Counted from the first letter of the stretch, positions 28,787-38,584 are shown. The stretch is DNA of 64,000 nucleotides from an uncultured Maribacter sp. (GCF_947496775.1 NZ_CANMDU010000007.1:1-64000), one strand, 5' to 3'. Notes: a model not told the origin generated them from the sequence alone. Numbers and translations are program-made.

Positions 28787-31700
28787 ATGCGCTTAAAAAT
28801 TACGTTTACCTTCCTTCTAGCATGTTTAGGGTTATACGGCCAAGAAAAGAACAGTTTACTTTGGGAAATATCAGGAAACGGACTTAAGCAAAGCTCCTAT
28901 TTATATGGTACCATGCATGTAAGTAAGAAAATTGCTTTTCGTTTAGATGATGTTTTTTATGAAGCTCTAGACAAGAGCGATATTATTGCTTTAGAATCTG
29001 ACCCGAACACCTGGCTAGATAGTGACGATATTGGAGGCTCTATGCAGAGACATGGTAACGGACTCTTAACTAAAGGTTTCTATACCTATCCCTTTGTAGT
29101 AAATAATCCCAGAAAAGAAATTATTGCTTCTTACTTAGCTTCAGAAGATCGTATTGTGAATAATATTCTCTTTAGAACTAATGAACATTCTCAAAATTTT
29201 GAAGAAGAAACATATCTAGACATGTTTATATACCAATCTGCTAAGAAATTCGATAAAAAAGTTGTCGCCTTAGAAGACATGGAAGAAGCTGCAACCTTAG
29301 TTGGTAGAGCTAGCCTTAACCCTGTAAAGCAAAAACCAGATGAATGGTTACAAAAAAAGATGCAATTACAGGACCCTATGTTTATGTTACAAGATGCGTA
29401 TAGAGAAAGAAACATAAATCTTTTAGATTCTATTGACCGTGCTATGTATACCACATATTATATAGAAAACATGCTACACATACGTAATAGAAACATGACC
29501 AAAAGTTTAGATTCTGTTATGCAATTAGGCAAAGTATTCGCTGGTATTGGCGCTGCACATTTGCCGGGAAAAAACGGAGTTATCGATCTTTTACAAAAAA
29601 AAGGATACACCGTAAAAGCACTTACCTCAAGAGCTGGTAAAAAAGGGCAACAAATAAAAAGTAAATTAGAACGCAAAATCAAAATAAACACTCTTCAAAA
29701 TCATGAAGTTGAAGACCGTTTTTTTAGTATTCTCTTACCCAATAAAATTTACCCAATAACATCTTTTAACAAAACTACTTATGTGTCTCCTGATCTTGCC
29801 AACGGAAGCTTTGTAGTAATCAATAGGATACCTACCCATTCTTTCCTTAAACAAAAAGACCTTTATTCTATACAAGATATTGATCAATTACTTTTTGAAA
29901 ACATTCCTGGAAAAATTACAGAAAAAACAGAAATTCAACGAAACGGTTTTAAAGGATTGAACATAAGAAATGAATTAAAAAATGGAGACCAGCAGCGGTA
30001 TCATATATATAAAACTCCTTTAGAGATTATAATTTTTAAAATGGGTGGTGAAGGTAATTTTGTAACCCAATTTTCCGACACTATTTTCAACAGTATTTCT
30101 TTTAAAAAGTTAGATTCTAAAAAACTAAAATTAAACTCTACTTTTAAAGATTTTGAAATTACCATGCCTTCCTTACACAACTTTACAAACAGCTCTAGAG
30201 CTGGCAACAGATTTGTAGAAGGATACGATTCTATTACAGATTCGTACTACTTTCTAAAAAAAGCATCTTTAAATGATTTTAATTTTATTGAACAGGATAG
30301 TTTTGAGCTAAAACAAATACAGAAACGCTTTTACCAAGATTTAAAACTCAATCCAGAATATGAAGATTTTAATGGTAGAAGCTTAACTTCTAAAGCCCCT
30401 TTTAATAATGGCGAACAGAAATTTCTTCATCTAAAAACTACTTTTAATAATGGTAATTATTACCTCTTAGGGGTTCTTACTAAAAATGAAGAAGAAGCTA
30501 TTGCCTATTTATCTTCTTTAAAATTAATGACAACTACGTATCAAAAACCTTTCAAAACTGTAATTGATACTGCTATGTTTTTTAGTACTAAAACTACTGT
30601 TAAACCTCCAAAATTCGTAGAAAGCAGCAATGCCAACTACTATAATGAAAAAAAGAATAAACCTTACGACGCCTTTCTTAAAAAAACTATCTATAGCAAT
30701 AAAAACCAAGAATCTATTTGGGTACAATTAAACAAGTCGCAAGATTTATTGATGTTTAAAAACATAGATTCGGTCTGGGCCTTACGAAAGCGTTTGTATG
30801 CCAAACAAACTTTTGGTCTTAAAAATATAAGTCAGAAAAAATATAAGGAGGGTATTTACGAATTACAATTAACCCTTACAGATACAGCTAGTACTAGAGG
30901 TATTTTAATTAAAAATATTGTAAAAGACGGCCTTCTATGGGAATTAAAAACACCAATAGATACCGTAGTAAGGCCGAGCAAATTTGTAGAGAACTTTTAC
31001 CGCCATTTTAAACCTATGGACACTGTTATTGGTAAAGATATTTTACAAGATAAAACCAACGCTTTTTTTACTGCATTACGCCAAAACGATAGTTTAGTAA
31101 TAGATGGTTACCGATACATAAAATTCGACAAGAAAAATGTAGACTCCTTAAAATTTTATATTGCCAAACATAAATTTACAAAGCAGCAAAAAAATATACA
31201 AAGTCATTTAATTCAAGAGTTAGGAGAAATTAAAGGTGTAAACCTTGCTCCATTTTTTAAAACTTTTTATGCGAATTCCTACAGTAATTCGAACGCTCAA
31301 GCCAAAGTTTTAAAAACTATTGCAAACCGAAAAGACGAGTCTTCTATAGATTTATTATTGTATTTAATGTCTACAGATTTACCATTGGTATCTAATAATT
31401 ATCAAATAAACTCCATCTTTAAACCGTATAGTGATAGTCTTGCTTTAGGTAAAAAGCTATTTCCCGAGATACTAGAATATAGCGCCATTGAAGAATACAA
31501 ATCTCCGATTTTCTCTATTCTATCAAGATTAAAAGGAAAGGGATACGTTAAAACAAAGGTTTACAAAAAATATAAAAAACAAATTTTAAACGATGCTAAA
31601 ATCCTTCTTAAAAGACAACTAGGCGTCGATAGTGATTTAAAAACTCAAAATAGATTTTCGAACCATAATTCCGGTCAAATAAGAACAAGCAACATTCTAG

Positions 31701-32296
31701 AAGATTATGTAATTTTATTGTTCCCTTTTAGAAAAGAAAAAACAGTACAGCAATTTTTTACGCAATTACAAATGGTAAAAAATCCAGAAATACGTACTAC
31801 CCATATTGCTTTATTAGCAGAGAATAACGAAATAATACCTACCGGCATTTTAAAAGAATTAGCCAAAAACATAGAATCAAGAGCTAAATTATTTAAAAAG
31901 CTAAAAGCAATAAACAAATTACAATTTTTTCCGAGCATGTATAAAACGCAGAAACATTTAGCAGAAACTTTGCTATATACTAACACCGATTATGTTAATG
32001 ACAAAGCTTTATTAAAATATATATGTCAAGAACAACTACAGTATCAGGGAAAAGCAATGACTGCTTACTATTTTAAAAAAGGAGGCAATCATGATTATGA
32101 TAAAAATTACAAGATGCACATGCTAGTATTTGAAAATAAAAAGGGATTACAAACAGAACCCTTTTACAAAAATAATGGTATGCGTATTGAGGATACAGAT
32201 ACCGATGAAGAGACTATAAATTATGTAAGGGAGCGGTTTTTACTAAAAAACCATAATCGCGCAATTATATATAGACCAAATGGTTATGGATTTTAA
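28787..32296 (+). CDS. TraB/GumN domain protein with a very long C-terminal extension
   Basis: A 1169-residue secreted protein (signal peptide LKITFTFLLACLGLYGQ). Residues 22-290 are a TraB/GumN domain: LLWEISGNGLKQSSYLYGTMH at the start and VFAGIGAAHLPGKNGVIDLLQKKGY at the end, the conserved GTMH and G-x-x-H elements of this proposed metallopeptidase-like family. The remaining 880 residues show no recognised domain. They include repeated helical segments in the last third (for example SSIDLLLYLMSTDLPLVSNN) that resemble HEAT-like repeats. Usual GumN proteins are about 300 residues. It is followed at 32 bp by the DUF1460 gene. Confidence 0.87.
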   Translation: MRLKITFTFLLACLGLYGQEKNSLLWEISGNGLKQSSYLYGTMHVSKKIAFRLDDVFYEALDKSDIIALESDPNTWLDSDDIGGSMQRHGNGLLTKGFYTYPFVVNNPRKEIIASYLASEDRIVNNILFRTNEHSQNFEEETYLDMFIYQSAKKFDKKVVALEDMEEAATLVGRASLNPVKQKPDEWLQKKMQLQDPMFMLQDAYRERNINLLDSIDRAMYTTYYIENMLHIRNRNMTKSLDSVMQLGKVFAGIGAAHLPGKNGVIDLLQKKGYTVKALTSRAGKKGQQIKSKLERKIKINTLQNHEVEDRFFSILLPNKIYPITSFNKTTYVSPDLANGSFVVINRIPTHSFLKQKDLYSIQDIDQLLFENIPGKITEKTEIQRNGFKGLNIRNELKNGDQQRYHIYKTPLEIIIFKMGGEGNFVTQFSDTIFNSISFKKLDSKKLKLNSTFKDFEITMPSLHNFTNSSRAGNRFVEGYDSITDSYYFLKKASLNDFNFIEQDSFELKQIQKRFYQDLKLNPEYEDFNGRSLTSKAPFNNGEQKFLHLKTTFNNGNYYLLGVLTKNEEEAIAYLSSLKLMTTTYQKPFKTVIDTAMFFSTKTTVKPPKFVESSNANYYNEKKNKPYDAFLKKTIYSNKNQESIWVQLNKSQDLLMFKNIDSVWALRKRLYAKQTFGLKNISQKKYKEGIYELQLTLTDTASTRGILIKNIVKDGLLWELKTPIDTVVRPSKFVENFYRHFKPMDTVIGKDILQDKTNAFFTALRQNDSLVIDGYRYIKFDKKNVDSLKFYIAKHKFTKQQKNIQSHLIQELGEIKGVNLAPFFKTFYANSYSNSNAQAKVLKTIANRKDESSIDLLLYLMSTDLPLVSNNYQINSIFKPYSDSLALGKKLFPEILEYSAIEEYKSPIFSILSRLKGKGYVKTKVYKKYKKQILNDAKILLKRQLGVDSDLKTQNRFSNHNSGQIRTSNILEDYVILLFPFRKEKTVQQFFTQLQMVKNPEIRTTHIALLAENNEIIPTGILKELAKNIESRAKLFKKLKAINKLQFFPSMYKTQKHLAETLLYTNTDYVNDKALLKYICQEQLQYQGKAMTAYYFKKGGNHDYDKNYKMHMLVFENKKGLQTEPFYKNNGMRIEDTDTDEETINYVRERFLLKNHNRAIIYRPNGYGF

Positions 32297-32328
32297 ATAG
32301 CCACTTTTATAATCTAATTTTAAAATAA

Positions 32329-33171
32329 ATGAAACCTATATTACAACTCATAATCACTCTTTTTACAATCCAAACGGGCTTTTCGCAACAACTAGTATGC
32401 TCCACTAAAGATAAAGACGCTTTTGAAAGTAAAATAATAGAGATAGATGGGTTATTAGAAAGTGAATTTGGTAAGACTATAACCACCGTTGGGAAGACAT
32501 TCCTAGGAACACCTTATGTTGCTAAAACTCTAGAAGTGGATGCGAAAGAACCTTTGGTAATCAATTTTCAAGGATTAGACTGCACCACTTTTGTAGAAAA
32601 TGTTTTGGCTTTTAGTAACCTATTAAAGGATTCTAAAACAGAATTTTCTGATTTTACTAAAACACTAGAAAAAATAAGATATAAAGACGGTTCCAGAGAT
32701 GGCTACGCTTCTAGATTACATTATTTCTCAGAATGGATTGTAAATAACGAGGAGAAAGGATTGATTAAAAACATAACTTCTGATATTGGAGGAATTGAAA
32801 TCGCAAAAACAATAGATTTCATGAGTACCCACCGCGAATTATATCCTTTTTTAAAAGACAACGAAAAGAACTACAATAAAATAAAAGCTTCTGAAAAATT
32901 CCTAAACAACGAAGTTATGTGCGTTCTAGAACAAGGTAAAATTGAAGCCCATGAACACCTTATTAAATCTGGCGATATTATTGCACTTACAACATCTATA
33001 AAAGGATTGGATATTACTCATACCGGTATTGCAACGCGAGAAAAAGATGGAAGAATTCATTTACTACACGCCTCTTCCTCTGGAGAAGTCAAAGTCTCTA
33101 AAGAACCATTAGTAGACTATCTAAAAAAAATAAAGAATAATACCGGAATTATGGTTTGCAGACCATTATGA
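32329..33171 (+). CDS. DUF1460 family N-acetylmuramoyl-L-alanine amidase-like protein
   Basis: A 280-residue exported protein (signal peptide ending GFSQ). The DUF1460 domain is an NlpC/P60-like cysteine hydrolase acting on peptidoglycan fragments. C85 in GLDCTTFVENVLAF is the candidate nucleophile and the His of DITHTGIATR the likely general base. GTPYVAKTLEV is also characteristic. It follows the TraB/GumN gene in the same direction with a 32-bp gap, so cotranscription is likely. Confidence 0.87.
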   Translation: MKPILQLIITLFTIQTGFSQQLVCSTKDKDAFESKIIEIDGLLESEFGKTITTVGKTFLGTPYVAKTLEVDAKEPLVINFQGLDCTTFVENVLAFSNLLKDSKTEFSDFTKTLEKIRYKDGSRDGYASRLHYFSEWIVNNEEKGLIKNITSDIGGIEIAKTIDFMSTHRELYPFLKDNEKNYNKIKASEKFLNNEVMCVLEQGKIEAHEHLIKSGDIIALTTSIKGLDITHTGIATREKDGRIHLLHASSSGEVKVSKEPLVDYLKKIKNNTGIMVCRPL

Positions 33172-33285
33172 ATCATTTTGTATTACTACTATTCTCTACT
33201 TATTTAAAGACCAACCAGTTTGTAAACCTATTTAGTTCCGAAAAATATATTTAAAAAAATACCGTTAGTCGGATAATAAATTAAA

Positions 33286-33322
33286 AACGCCTCCATAAAC
33301 ATATTGAAGGCATTTTATTTTT
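33286..33322 (+). terminator. Probable intrinsic terminator between the DUF1460 and ThuA genes
   Basis: GCCTCCA and TGAAGGC form an imperfect hairpin (one mismatch) followed by a T-rich tract. It ends the rightward transcript that includes the TraB/GumN and DUF1460 genes. The stem is short. Confidence 0.5.
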
Positions 33323-33371
33323 AATTCTAAAACAAACCAAATAGTTTATTTTCAATATTCGTTTTAGTTGT

Positions 33372-34148
33372 CTATCTACGCAGACAATATAGTAAGCCAC
33401 CTACTAAGTGTTTTCTAAAATCGGGTTCATCAAAGGTCTCTTTAGTATGTCCTCCTCCAGTGTAAAAAGAACGTCCACCATCAAACTCATGATACCATGC
33501 TATAGGATGATTATCACCATTAGTTCCTCCTTCATAAGAATTTTCATCTAATTCCATTATTACATGAATATCTGGATTTATTTCTTTGTAATTATACCAT
33601 TCATCTGTTCTTGCCCAAGTATCATTTAAATGCATGGTTGCAGGATGTTTTTTATCGACCACATTAATTACAGCATCGCGTACATTCGGGTTATTAGGAT
33701 GTCCGTTAAAATAAGCTCCAACTAATTTTCCAAACCAAGGCCACTCATACTCCGTATCACAGGCAGCATGTATTCCCATAAAGCTCCCTCCAGATTGAAT
33801 ATATTTCTCAAAAACACCTTGTTGTTTCTCATCAAGAATATTTAATGTTGTGTTTAGAAAGACCACCAACTTATACTTATTAAGATTTGTAGAATTAAAA
33901 TCTAACGAATCTTCCGTTTGGAATACTTGAAACGAATTTTCTGCACCAAGTTCTTTTAAAGTTTCTACTCCTTTTTCAATAGATTTATGGCGCCAACCAG
34001 CCGTTTTGGTAAAAACTAAAACTTGATCTACTTTTTGCTTAACTTCCATTGCCTGGTTTTCTTCTTGGTTCTTTTTCTTTGTTGTTCCACAGGCAACAAA
34101 AAGTAATGCACACGAAATAACAAATACACTATTAACAATAAATTTCAT
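33372..34148 (-). CDS. ThuA domain lipoprotein
   Basis: A 258-residue lipoprotein with lipobox FVACGTTKKK (Cys20). The body is a ThuA-like domain of the class I glutamine amidotransferase fold, seen in VLVFTKTAGWRHKSIEKGVE, FMGIHAACDTEYEWPWFGKL, GAYFNGHP and HPIAWYHEFDGGRSFYTGGGHT. ThuA-like proteins are associated with sugar use, but the activity is unclear. It is a single gene. Confidence 0.87.
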   Translation of the reverse strand: MKFIVNSVFVISCALLFVACGTTKKKNQEENQAMEVKQKVDQVLVFTKTAGWRHKSIEKGVETLKELGAENSFQVFQTEDSLDFNSTNLNKYKLVVFLNTTLNILDEKQQGVFEKYIQSGGSFMGIHAACDTEYEWPWFGKLVGAYFNGHPNNPNVRDAVINVVDKKHPATMHLNDTWARTDEWYNYKEINPDIHVIMELDENSYEGGTNGDNHPIAWYHEFDGGRSFYTGGGHTKETFDEPDFRKHLVGGLLYCLRR

Positions 34149-34561
34149 TGATTTTACTTCTTTATAATTATTAAGTCTTAAAAATATCTATTTTAAAAAA
34201 TTTCTACTATAACAAATTGCACAATCTATACTACATATTATACCAAAAGCAATTTTTAAGCTTAAAAAATACGTTTTAATATTTTTCTAATTGCAATATA
34301 GGTAGCTAACGAAACAACCGTATACCCTGTCAGGAAGACTGCTAACCGTTAAACACTAAATCTTTGTATTTAAGAACCTCTTACTTATAATTTAAAATAC
34401 TGCTTTAGCTTAAAAAAATGGAGACAATCACTATTACCAATATGTTAATTGCAATTGTACAGGAGATACTAGCCGTACATTTAATGCTATTTTTTCTTAG
34501 TGTAGGAAGAGTACCATCGATTATCAAAAGCAAAAAACACATGAAACTCCTTAATCACAAA
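34149..34561. other. Gap between the ThuA and AraC genes
   Basis: 413 bp that contain the ThuA upstream region (AT-rich, no obvious -7 box) and, towards the AraC side, one possible short frame on the plus strand (listed separately). No strong hairpin and no RNA gene were recognised. Confidence 0.4.
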
Positions 34562-34576
34562 TTACCCATTAGATAA
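34418..34576 (+). CDS. Possible 52-residue membrane peptide
   Basis: An ATG-to-TAA frame of 52 residues, with a hydrophobic middle (MLIAIVQEILAVHLMLFFL) and a basic tail (IIKSKKHMKLLNHKLPIR). Its last 15 bases overlap the 3' end of the convergent AraC gene. The hydrophobic-then-basic layout resembles a small single-span membrane protein, but no promoter or homologue is visible and chance is a real alternative. Confidence 0.25.
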   Translation: METITITNMLIAIVQEILAVHLMLFFLSVGRVPSIIKSKKHMKLLNHKLPIR

Positions 34577-35449
34577 TGACATTACATACTTTTTAGGTGT
34601 AGTACCATACTTCTTTTTAAAAGCAGCAATAAAATGGCTAGAAGTACTGTAACCTATACGAAGGCCTATCTCATTCACATTATGTTGACCAGATTCTAGA
34701 AGACGCCGAGCATGCTCCATTTTATAATCGAATAAAAAACTATAAACAGAATCGCCATAAATCTGTTTAAACCCCTCCTTTAAACGCTTTAAACTAATAC
34801 CCACTTGTTTTGCTAAATCTGGTAAGCTTGGAGGTTCGGCCATATGATTAATCATAATTTCCTTAGCCTTACGAATTCGCAAAACATTATCTTCATCTAC
34901 CAAAAATGGGCATTGTTCTATATCGGCATCTGTACTTTTATTAAAATAAAGGGATATTAACTCATACACTTTACCTTTTATATACAACTCTTTAATAGAA
35001 GGATGTAGGTTATAATTCATTATCTGGCTTAGTACTACAGCAATAGCAGGAGACACTGGGTCTTGAGAGTAGTACTTTTTTTCTTTAAATTCTTGACTTA
35101 AAAAAGGAATGTAACTAGCTTCATTAGAAAACAAAGAATGGAACTTTCGAATGGTCATTACTACAGAAACCAACCAAGAATTAGGATGCAATTCTAAATT
35201 CATAGGTAAATCTACTTGGGTATTATATAGTAAAAGTGAATTCTCTTCCGACACGTCTAAAGCATAACGGCCTTCATTGAAAACAAATTTAGCATGCCCT
35301 TTTAAACAAAAATGAAATTGAATATAAGCGCTATTAATATCTCGTATAACTTTTTGTGTTTCAGCGGAATCGTTCTGTATTTTTAATACATAAAAACCCT
35401 GTTCTATTAAAACCTCTTTAAAGGAACCTGAAGCGACATTTTCTTCCAT
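34562..35449 (-). CDS. AraC family transcriptional regulator beside hemA
   Basis: A 295-residue regulator. The N-terminal sensing half has no recognised ligand motif. The C-terminal AraC double helix-turn-helix (about 195-293) is clear in PSLPDLAKQVGISLKRLKEGF and NEIGLRIGYSTSSHFIAAFKK. It diverges from hemA, and a 27-bp perfect inverted repeat lies over its own promoter, which fits autoregulation and possible control of the haem genes. I start at MEENVASG; an ATG five codons upstream is possible. Confidence 0.92.
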   Translation of the reverse strand: MEENVASGSFKEVLIEQGFYVLKIQNDSAETQKVIRDINSAYIQFHFCLKGHAKFVFNEGRYALDVSEENSLLLYNTQVDLPMNLELHPNSWLVSVVMTIRKFHSLFSNEASYIPFLSQEFKEKKYYSQDPVSPAIAVVLSQIMNYNLHPSIKELYIKGKVYELISLYFNKSTDADIEQCPFLVDEDNVLRIRKAKEIMINHMAEPPSLPDLAKQVGISLKRLKEGFKQIYGDSVYSFLFDYKMEHARRLLESGQHNVNEIGLRIGYSTSSHFIAAFKKKYGTTPKKYVMSLSNG

Positions 35450-35461
35450 AGCAATACAAAT

Positions 35462-35499
35462 CAAAATTAAAATTTTATTTAGAACGCTTCTAAATAAAA
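35462..35499 (-). promoter_or_regulatory. AraC gene promoter with an overlapping palindromic operator
   Basis: On the minus strand TAATTTTG (35469-35462) fits the TAnnTTTG -7 box, 13 bp before the AraC ATG. Immediately upstream a perfect inverted repeat (35473-35484 TTTTATTTAGAA, spacer CGC, 35488-35499 TTCTAAATAAAA) covers the spacer and -33 region. A binding site here would control the AraC promoter directly. It is 150 bp from hemA. Confidence 0.55.
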
Positions 35500-35654
35500 A
35501 AGCAAAAAACCTTACTATTTGCTGCTAAAATACAGGTTTTGAGCCTACAAATTATGAATAAAAGACAAAAAACCCTTAAATCGATATTTATAGTTCCTCT
35601 AGCGTTACTTTTATCCAAACAATGAAATTATTTTTGCGTGCATTCCAAAATCAT

Positions 35655-36914
35655 ATGAAGGACTATCATATTTCTAAACATAATTCTTTCTACACCATTG
35701 GCCTTAATTATAAGAAAGCCGATGCCGTAATCCGTGGAAAATTTAGTTTGGATGAAATATCGATGAATAACCTATTATCGAGTGCCAAAGAAGATGGCAT
35801 TGATGGACTTTTAGCCACATCTACTTGTAATCGAACAGAACTACATGGTTTTGCTCAACATCCTTTTCAGTTAATAAAACTTCTTTGTGATAATACCAAC
35901 GGTTCCATAGAAGAATTCCAAGAGGTCGCTTATGTTTATAAAAACAATGATGCTATTTCGCACCTTTTTAAAGTAGGTACTGGTTTAGACAGTCAAATTC
36001 TTGGAGATTTTGAAATTATTAGCCAACTAAAACAAAGTTTTAATCGTTCCAAAAAGTTAAAAATTGCAAATCCGTTTATAGAACGTTTATGCAACTCCGT
36101 TATTCAAGCGAGCAAAAGAATTAAAAACGAAACACAAATATCCTCAGGAGCTACTTCTGTAGCATTCGCATCTGTGCAATATATTCTAAAAAATATTCCA
36201 GAAATTTCTCAAAAAAATATTCTACTCTTTGGAACAGGAAAAATTGGAAGAAACACTTGTGAAAACCTAATAAAACATACTAAAAATCCCAACATTACTT
36301 TAATTAATAGAACTAAGGATAAAGCCGAAAAAGTAGCAGGAAAGTTCAATTTAATGGTGAAAGATTATGGCGACTTACAATCCGAAATTAGAACTACAGA
36401 TGTACTGGTAGTTGCTACAGGTGCTAAGCAACCTACAATTTCAAAAGAAGTTCTTTATCCAAAAAAACCACTTTTAATTTTAGACTTATCCATCCCTAAA
36501 AATGTAGATAATTCTGTTGAAGAATTAGATAATGTTACTGTTATTCATTTAGACCATTTATCGCAAATGACAGATGAAACTTTAGAACGTAGAAAACAGT
36601 TTATTCCACAAGCAGAGGAAATTATTGAAGAAGTAAAAGATGATTTTATTCAATGGTTAGAGAGTCGCAAATTTGCTCCTGTAATTAAAGCTTTAAATAA
36701 AAAGTTAAAAACCATGAAGGAGGAAGAATTAGATTATCATTCTAAAAAACTGACTGATTTTAACTCCAAACATGCAGATGCAATCTCCAATCGCATCATT
36801 CAAAAAATAACAAAACAATTTGCTAATCATTTAAAGGAAACCGGTAATGATGCAGATGAGAGTTTAGAACTAATTCAAAAAGTTTTTCAATTACAAGTAA
36901 ATTTAAATGAGTAA
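35655..36914 (+). CDS. hemA: Glutamyl-tRNA reductase
   Basis: Reduces glutamyl-tRNA to glutamate-1-semialdehyde with NADPH, the committed step of C5-pathway tetrapyrrole synthesis. The 419-residue protein has the catalytic Cys (C58) in TSTCNRTEL, the NADPH-binding segment LLFGTGKIGRNTCENL and a C-terminal helical dimerisation domain. The start at MKDYHISKH matches related proteins; the frame extends 11 codons further upstream, but those look non-conserved. It overlaps the start of hemC by 8 bp, so the two are translationally coupled. Confidence 0.95.
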   Translation: MKDYHISKHNSFYTIGLNYKKADAVIRGKFSLDEISMNNLLSSAKEDGIDGLLATSTCNRTELHGFAQHPFQLIKLLCDNTNGSIEEFQEVAYVYKNNDAISHLFKVGTGLDSQILGDFEIISQLKQSFNRSKKLKIANPFIERLCNSVIQASKRIKNETQISSGATSVAFASVQYILKNIPEISQKNILLFGTGKIGRNTCENLIKHTKNPNITLINRTKDKAEKVAGKFNLMVKDYGDLQSEIRTTDVLVVATGAKQPTISKEVLYPKKPLLILDLSIPKNVDNSVEELDNVTVIHLDHLSQMTDETLERRKQFIPQAEEIIEEVKDDFIQWLESRKFAPVIKALNKKLKTMKEEELDYHSKKLTDFNSKHADAISNRIIQKITKQFANHLKETGNDADESLELIQKVFQLQVNLNE

Positions 36915-38490
36915 TACTATACGTATTGGTACTCGCGATAGTGAATTAGCACTATGGCAAGCAAATTATGTAAAAAGACAACTAGATGCCTTAGGGCATA
37001 ATACAAAAATAGTTGCAGTAAAATCTACAGGAGATATAATTTTAGACAAACCTCTTTACGAGTTAGGTATAACAGGTATTTTTACTAAAACACTGGATAT
37101 TGCTATGCTAAATGGCAATATAGATATTGCTGTGCATTCTATGAAAGATGTACCAACCGCGCTACCCAAAGGAATTGTAAAAGCCGCTGTCTTAAAGCGC
37201 GCAAATTATATGGACATTCTTGCTTTTAAGGATAACGAAGAGTTTTTAGGAGCACCAGAGGGTATTATTGCAACTGGTAGTCTTAGAAGAAAAGCGCAGT
37301 GGCTTAATCGCTACCCTACCCATACTGTGGTAGATTTAAGAGGGAATGTAAATAGTAGATTACAAAAATTAGAAAATAACAACTGGAATGGTGCCATTTT
37401 TGCCGCAGCAGGATTAGACCGTATAAATTTACAACCAGAAAATACTATTGGACTTACCTGGATGATTCCTGCTCCTGCACAAGGGGCAATTATGGTAGTT
37501 GCCAAAGAAGAAAATGATGAATTAAGAAAAATCCTATCCGAATTAAATCATGAAGCTACAGATACCTGCGTTGGTATTGAACGCGAATTTTTAAGAACCT
37601 TAGAAGGTGGTTGTACTGCTCCTATAGGCGCTTTTGCCTATATAAACAAGGAAGAAGAAGTTGTTTTTAAAGGGGTTTTACTTTCTAAAGACGGAAAACA
37701 AAAAATAGAGGTTGCTAAATCTGTAAAACTAGGAAAACACGAAACTCTTGGAGAAGATTTAGCAAATAAAGTCTTAGAAAAAGGGGGTAAACGTTTAATG
37801 GGGCAACTTAATGACGCCCCAACAGCACCACATATATATGCTACTAAAAAATTAACTCCTGAGCAAGCACAATTATTTGACCCTACTGTCAAGGTAGATT
37901 CTGAAGATTTTATAAAAATAAAGCTTACCAGAATTCCAAGACCTAAATTAAAAGCACTCCATAAAAATGTCATTTTTACAAGTAAAAATGGTATTGAAGC
38001 ACTAATACAAAATGCAACGGCTAGCGAATTACAATTTGATAATATTTATTGCGTAGGTCGTAAAACCAAGCGTTTAATAGAAAGACGAATTGGCGAAGTA
38101 ACCTATTGCGCTCCAAATGCCGAAAAACTTGCGGAATATTTATCAGAGAATCTTGAAGATAAAGAGGTTACTTATTTTTGTGGTGATATTCGTTTAGATA
38201 CTTTACCAAATTTATTAACCGAGAGTAATATTACCGTTACAGAGATTGAAGCATACCAAACAAGACTTGCGCCAAGAACCGTAGAAGAAGATACTAAAAT
38301 TGTTTTATTTTTTAGTCCTTCTGGCGTGCAAAGTTATATTAAGATTAACGACACTAATAAAATTGCATATTGCATTGGAGAAACCACAGCTTCTGAAGCT
38401 AGAAAACATTTTACAGAAGTTAAAGTAGCTAAAATGCGTACCGTAGAAAGTGTTATTACGTTGGCAAATTCTGATTTTATTACCAAGTAA
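36907..38490 (+). CDS. hemC: Hydroxymethylbilane synthase fused to uroporphyrinogen-III synthase
   Basis: A 527-residue bifunctional enzyme. Residues 1-305 are HemC: TRDSELALWQANYVK, HSMKDVPTALP, GSLRRKAQ and the dipyrromethane cofactor cysteine C236 in GGCTAPIGAFAY. Residues 310-527 match HemD, which closes the linear tetrapyrrole to uroporphyrinogen III: VIFTSKNGIEAL, YCVGRKTKRLIE, FFSPSGVQSY and YCIGETTASEARK. One protein thus carries two successive steps. HemD is normally weakly conserved, so that half rests on fold motifs. Confidence 0.93.
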   Translation: MSNTIRIGTRDSELALWQANYVKRQLDALGHNTKIVAVKSTGDIILDKPLYELGITGIFTKTLDIAMLNGNIDIAVHSMKDVPTALPKGIVKAAVLKRANYMDILAFKDNEEFLGAPEGIIATGSLRRKAQWLNRYPTHTVVDLRGNVNSRLQKLENNNWNGAIFAAAGLDRINLQPENTIGLTWMIPAPAQGAIMVVAKEENDELRKILSELNHEATDTCVGIEREFLRTLEGGCTAPIGAFAYINKEEEVVFKGVLLSKDGKQKIEVAKSVKLGKHETLGEDLANKVLEKGGKRLMGQLNDAPTAPHIYATKKLTPEQAQLFDPTVKVDSEDFIKIKLTRIPRPKLKALHKNVIFTSKNGIEALIQNATASELQFDNIYCVGRKTKRLIERRIGEVTYCAPNAEKLAEYLSENLEDKEVTYFCGDIRLDTLPNLLTESNITVTEIEAYQTRLAPRTVEEDTKIVLFFSPSGVQSYIKINDTNKIAYCIGETTASEARKHFTEVKVAKMRTVESVITLANSDFITK

Positions 38491-38520
38491 ATAATGATAG
38501 TCCAATTACTATAATTAAAA

Positions 38521-38576
38521 ATAGCTAAAAGCAAAAAGCTAAAGGCCATTAGCCAATAGCAAGTAACCAATAGCAG
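38521..38576 (+). repeat. AGC/GCC-rich degenerate micro-repeat upstream of hemE
   Basis: The 56 bp between hemC and hemE are made of irregular repeats of (A/T)AGC and AAAAGC with interspersed GGCC and AACC (AGCCAATAGC ... AACCAATAGC). Such tracts recur in Flavobacteriaceae intergenic regions as simple dispersed repeats. A frame on the opposite strand through it encodes a low-complexity Leu/Trp-rich string and is not a gene. Confidence 0.5.
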
Positions 38577-38584
38577 TATATAAT

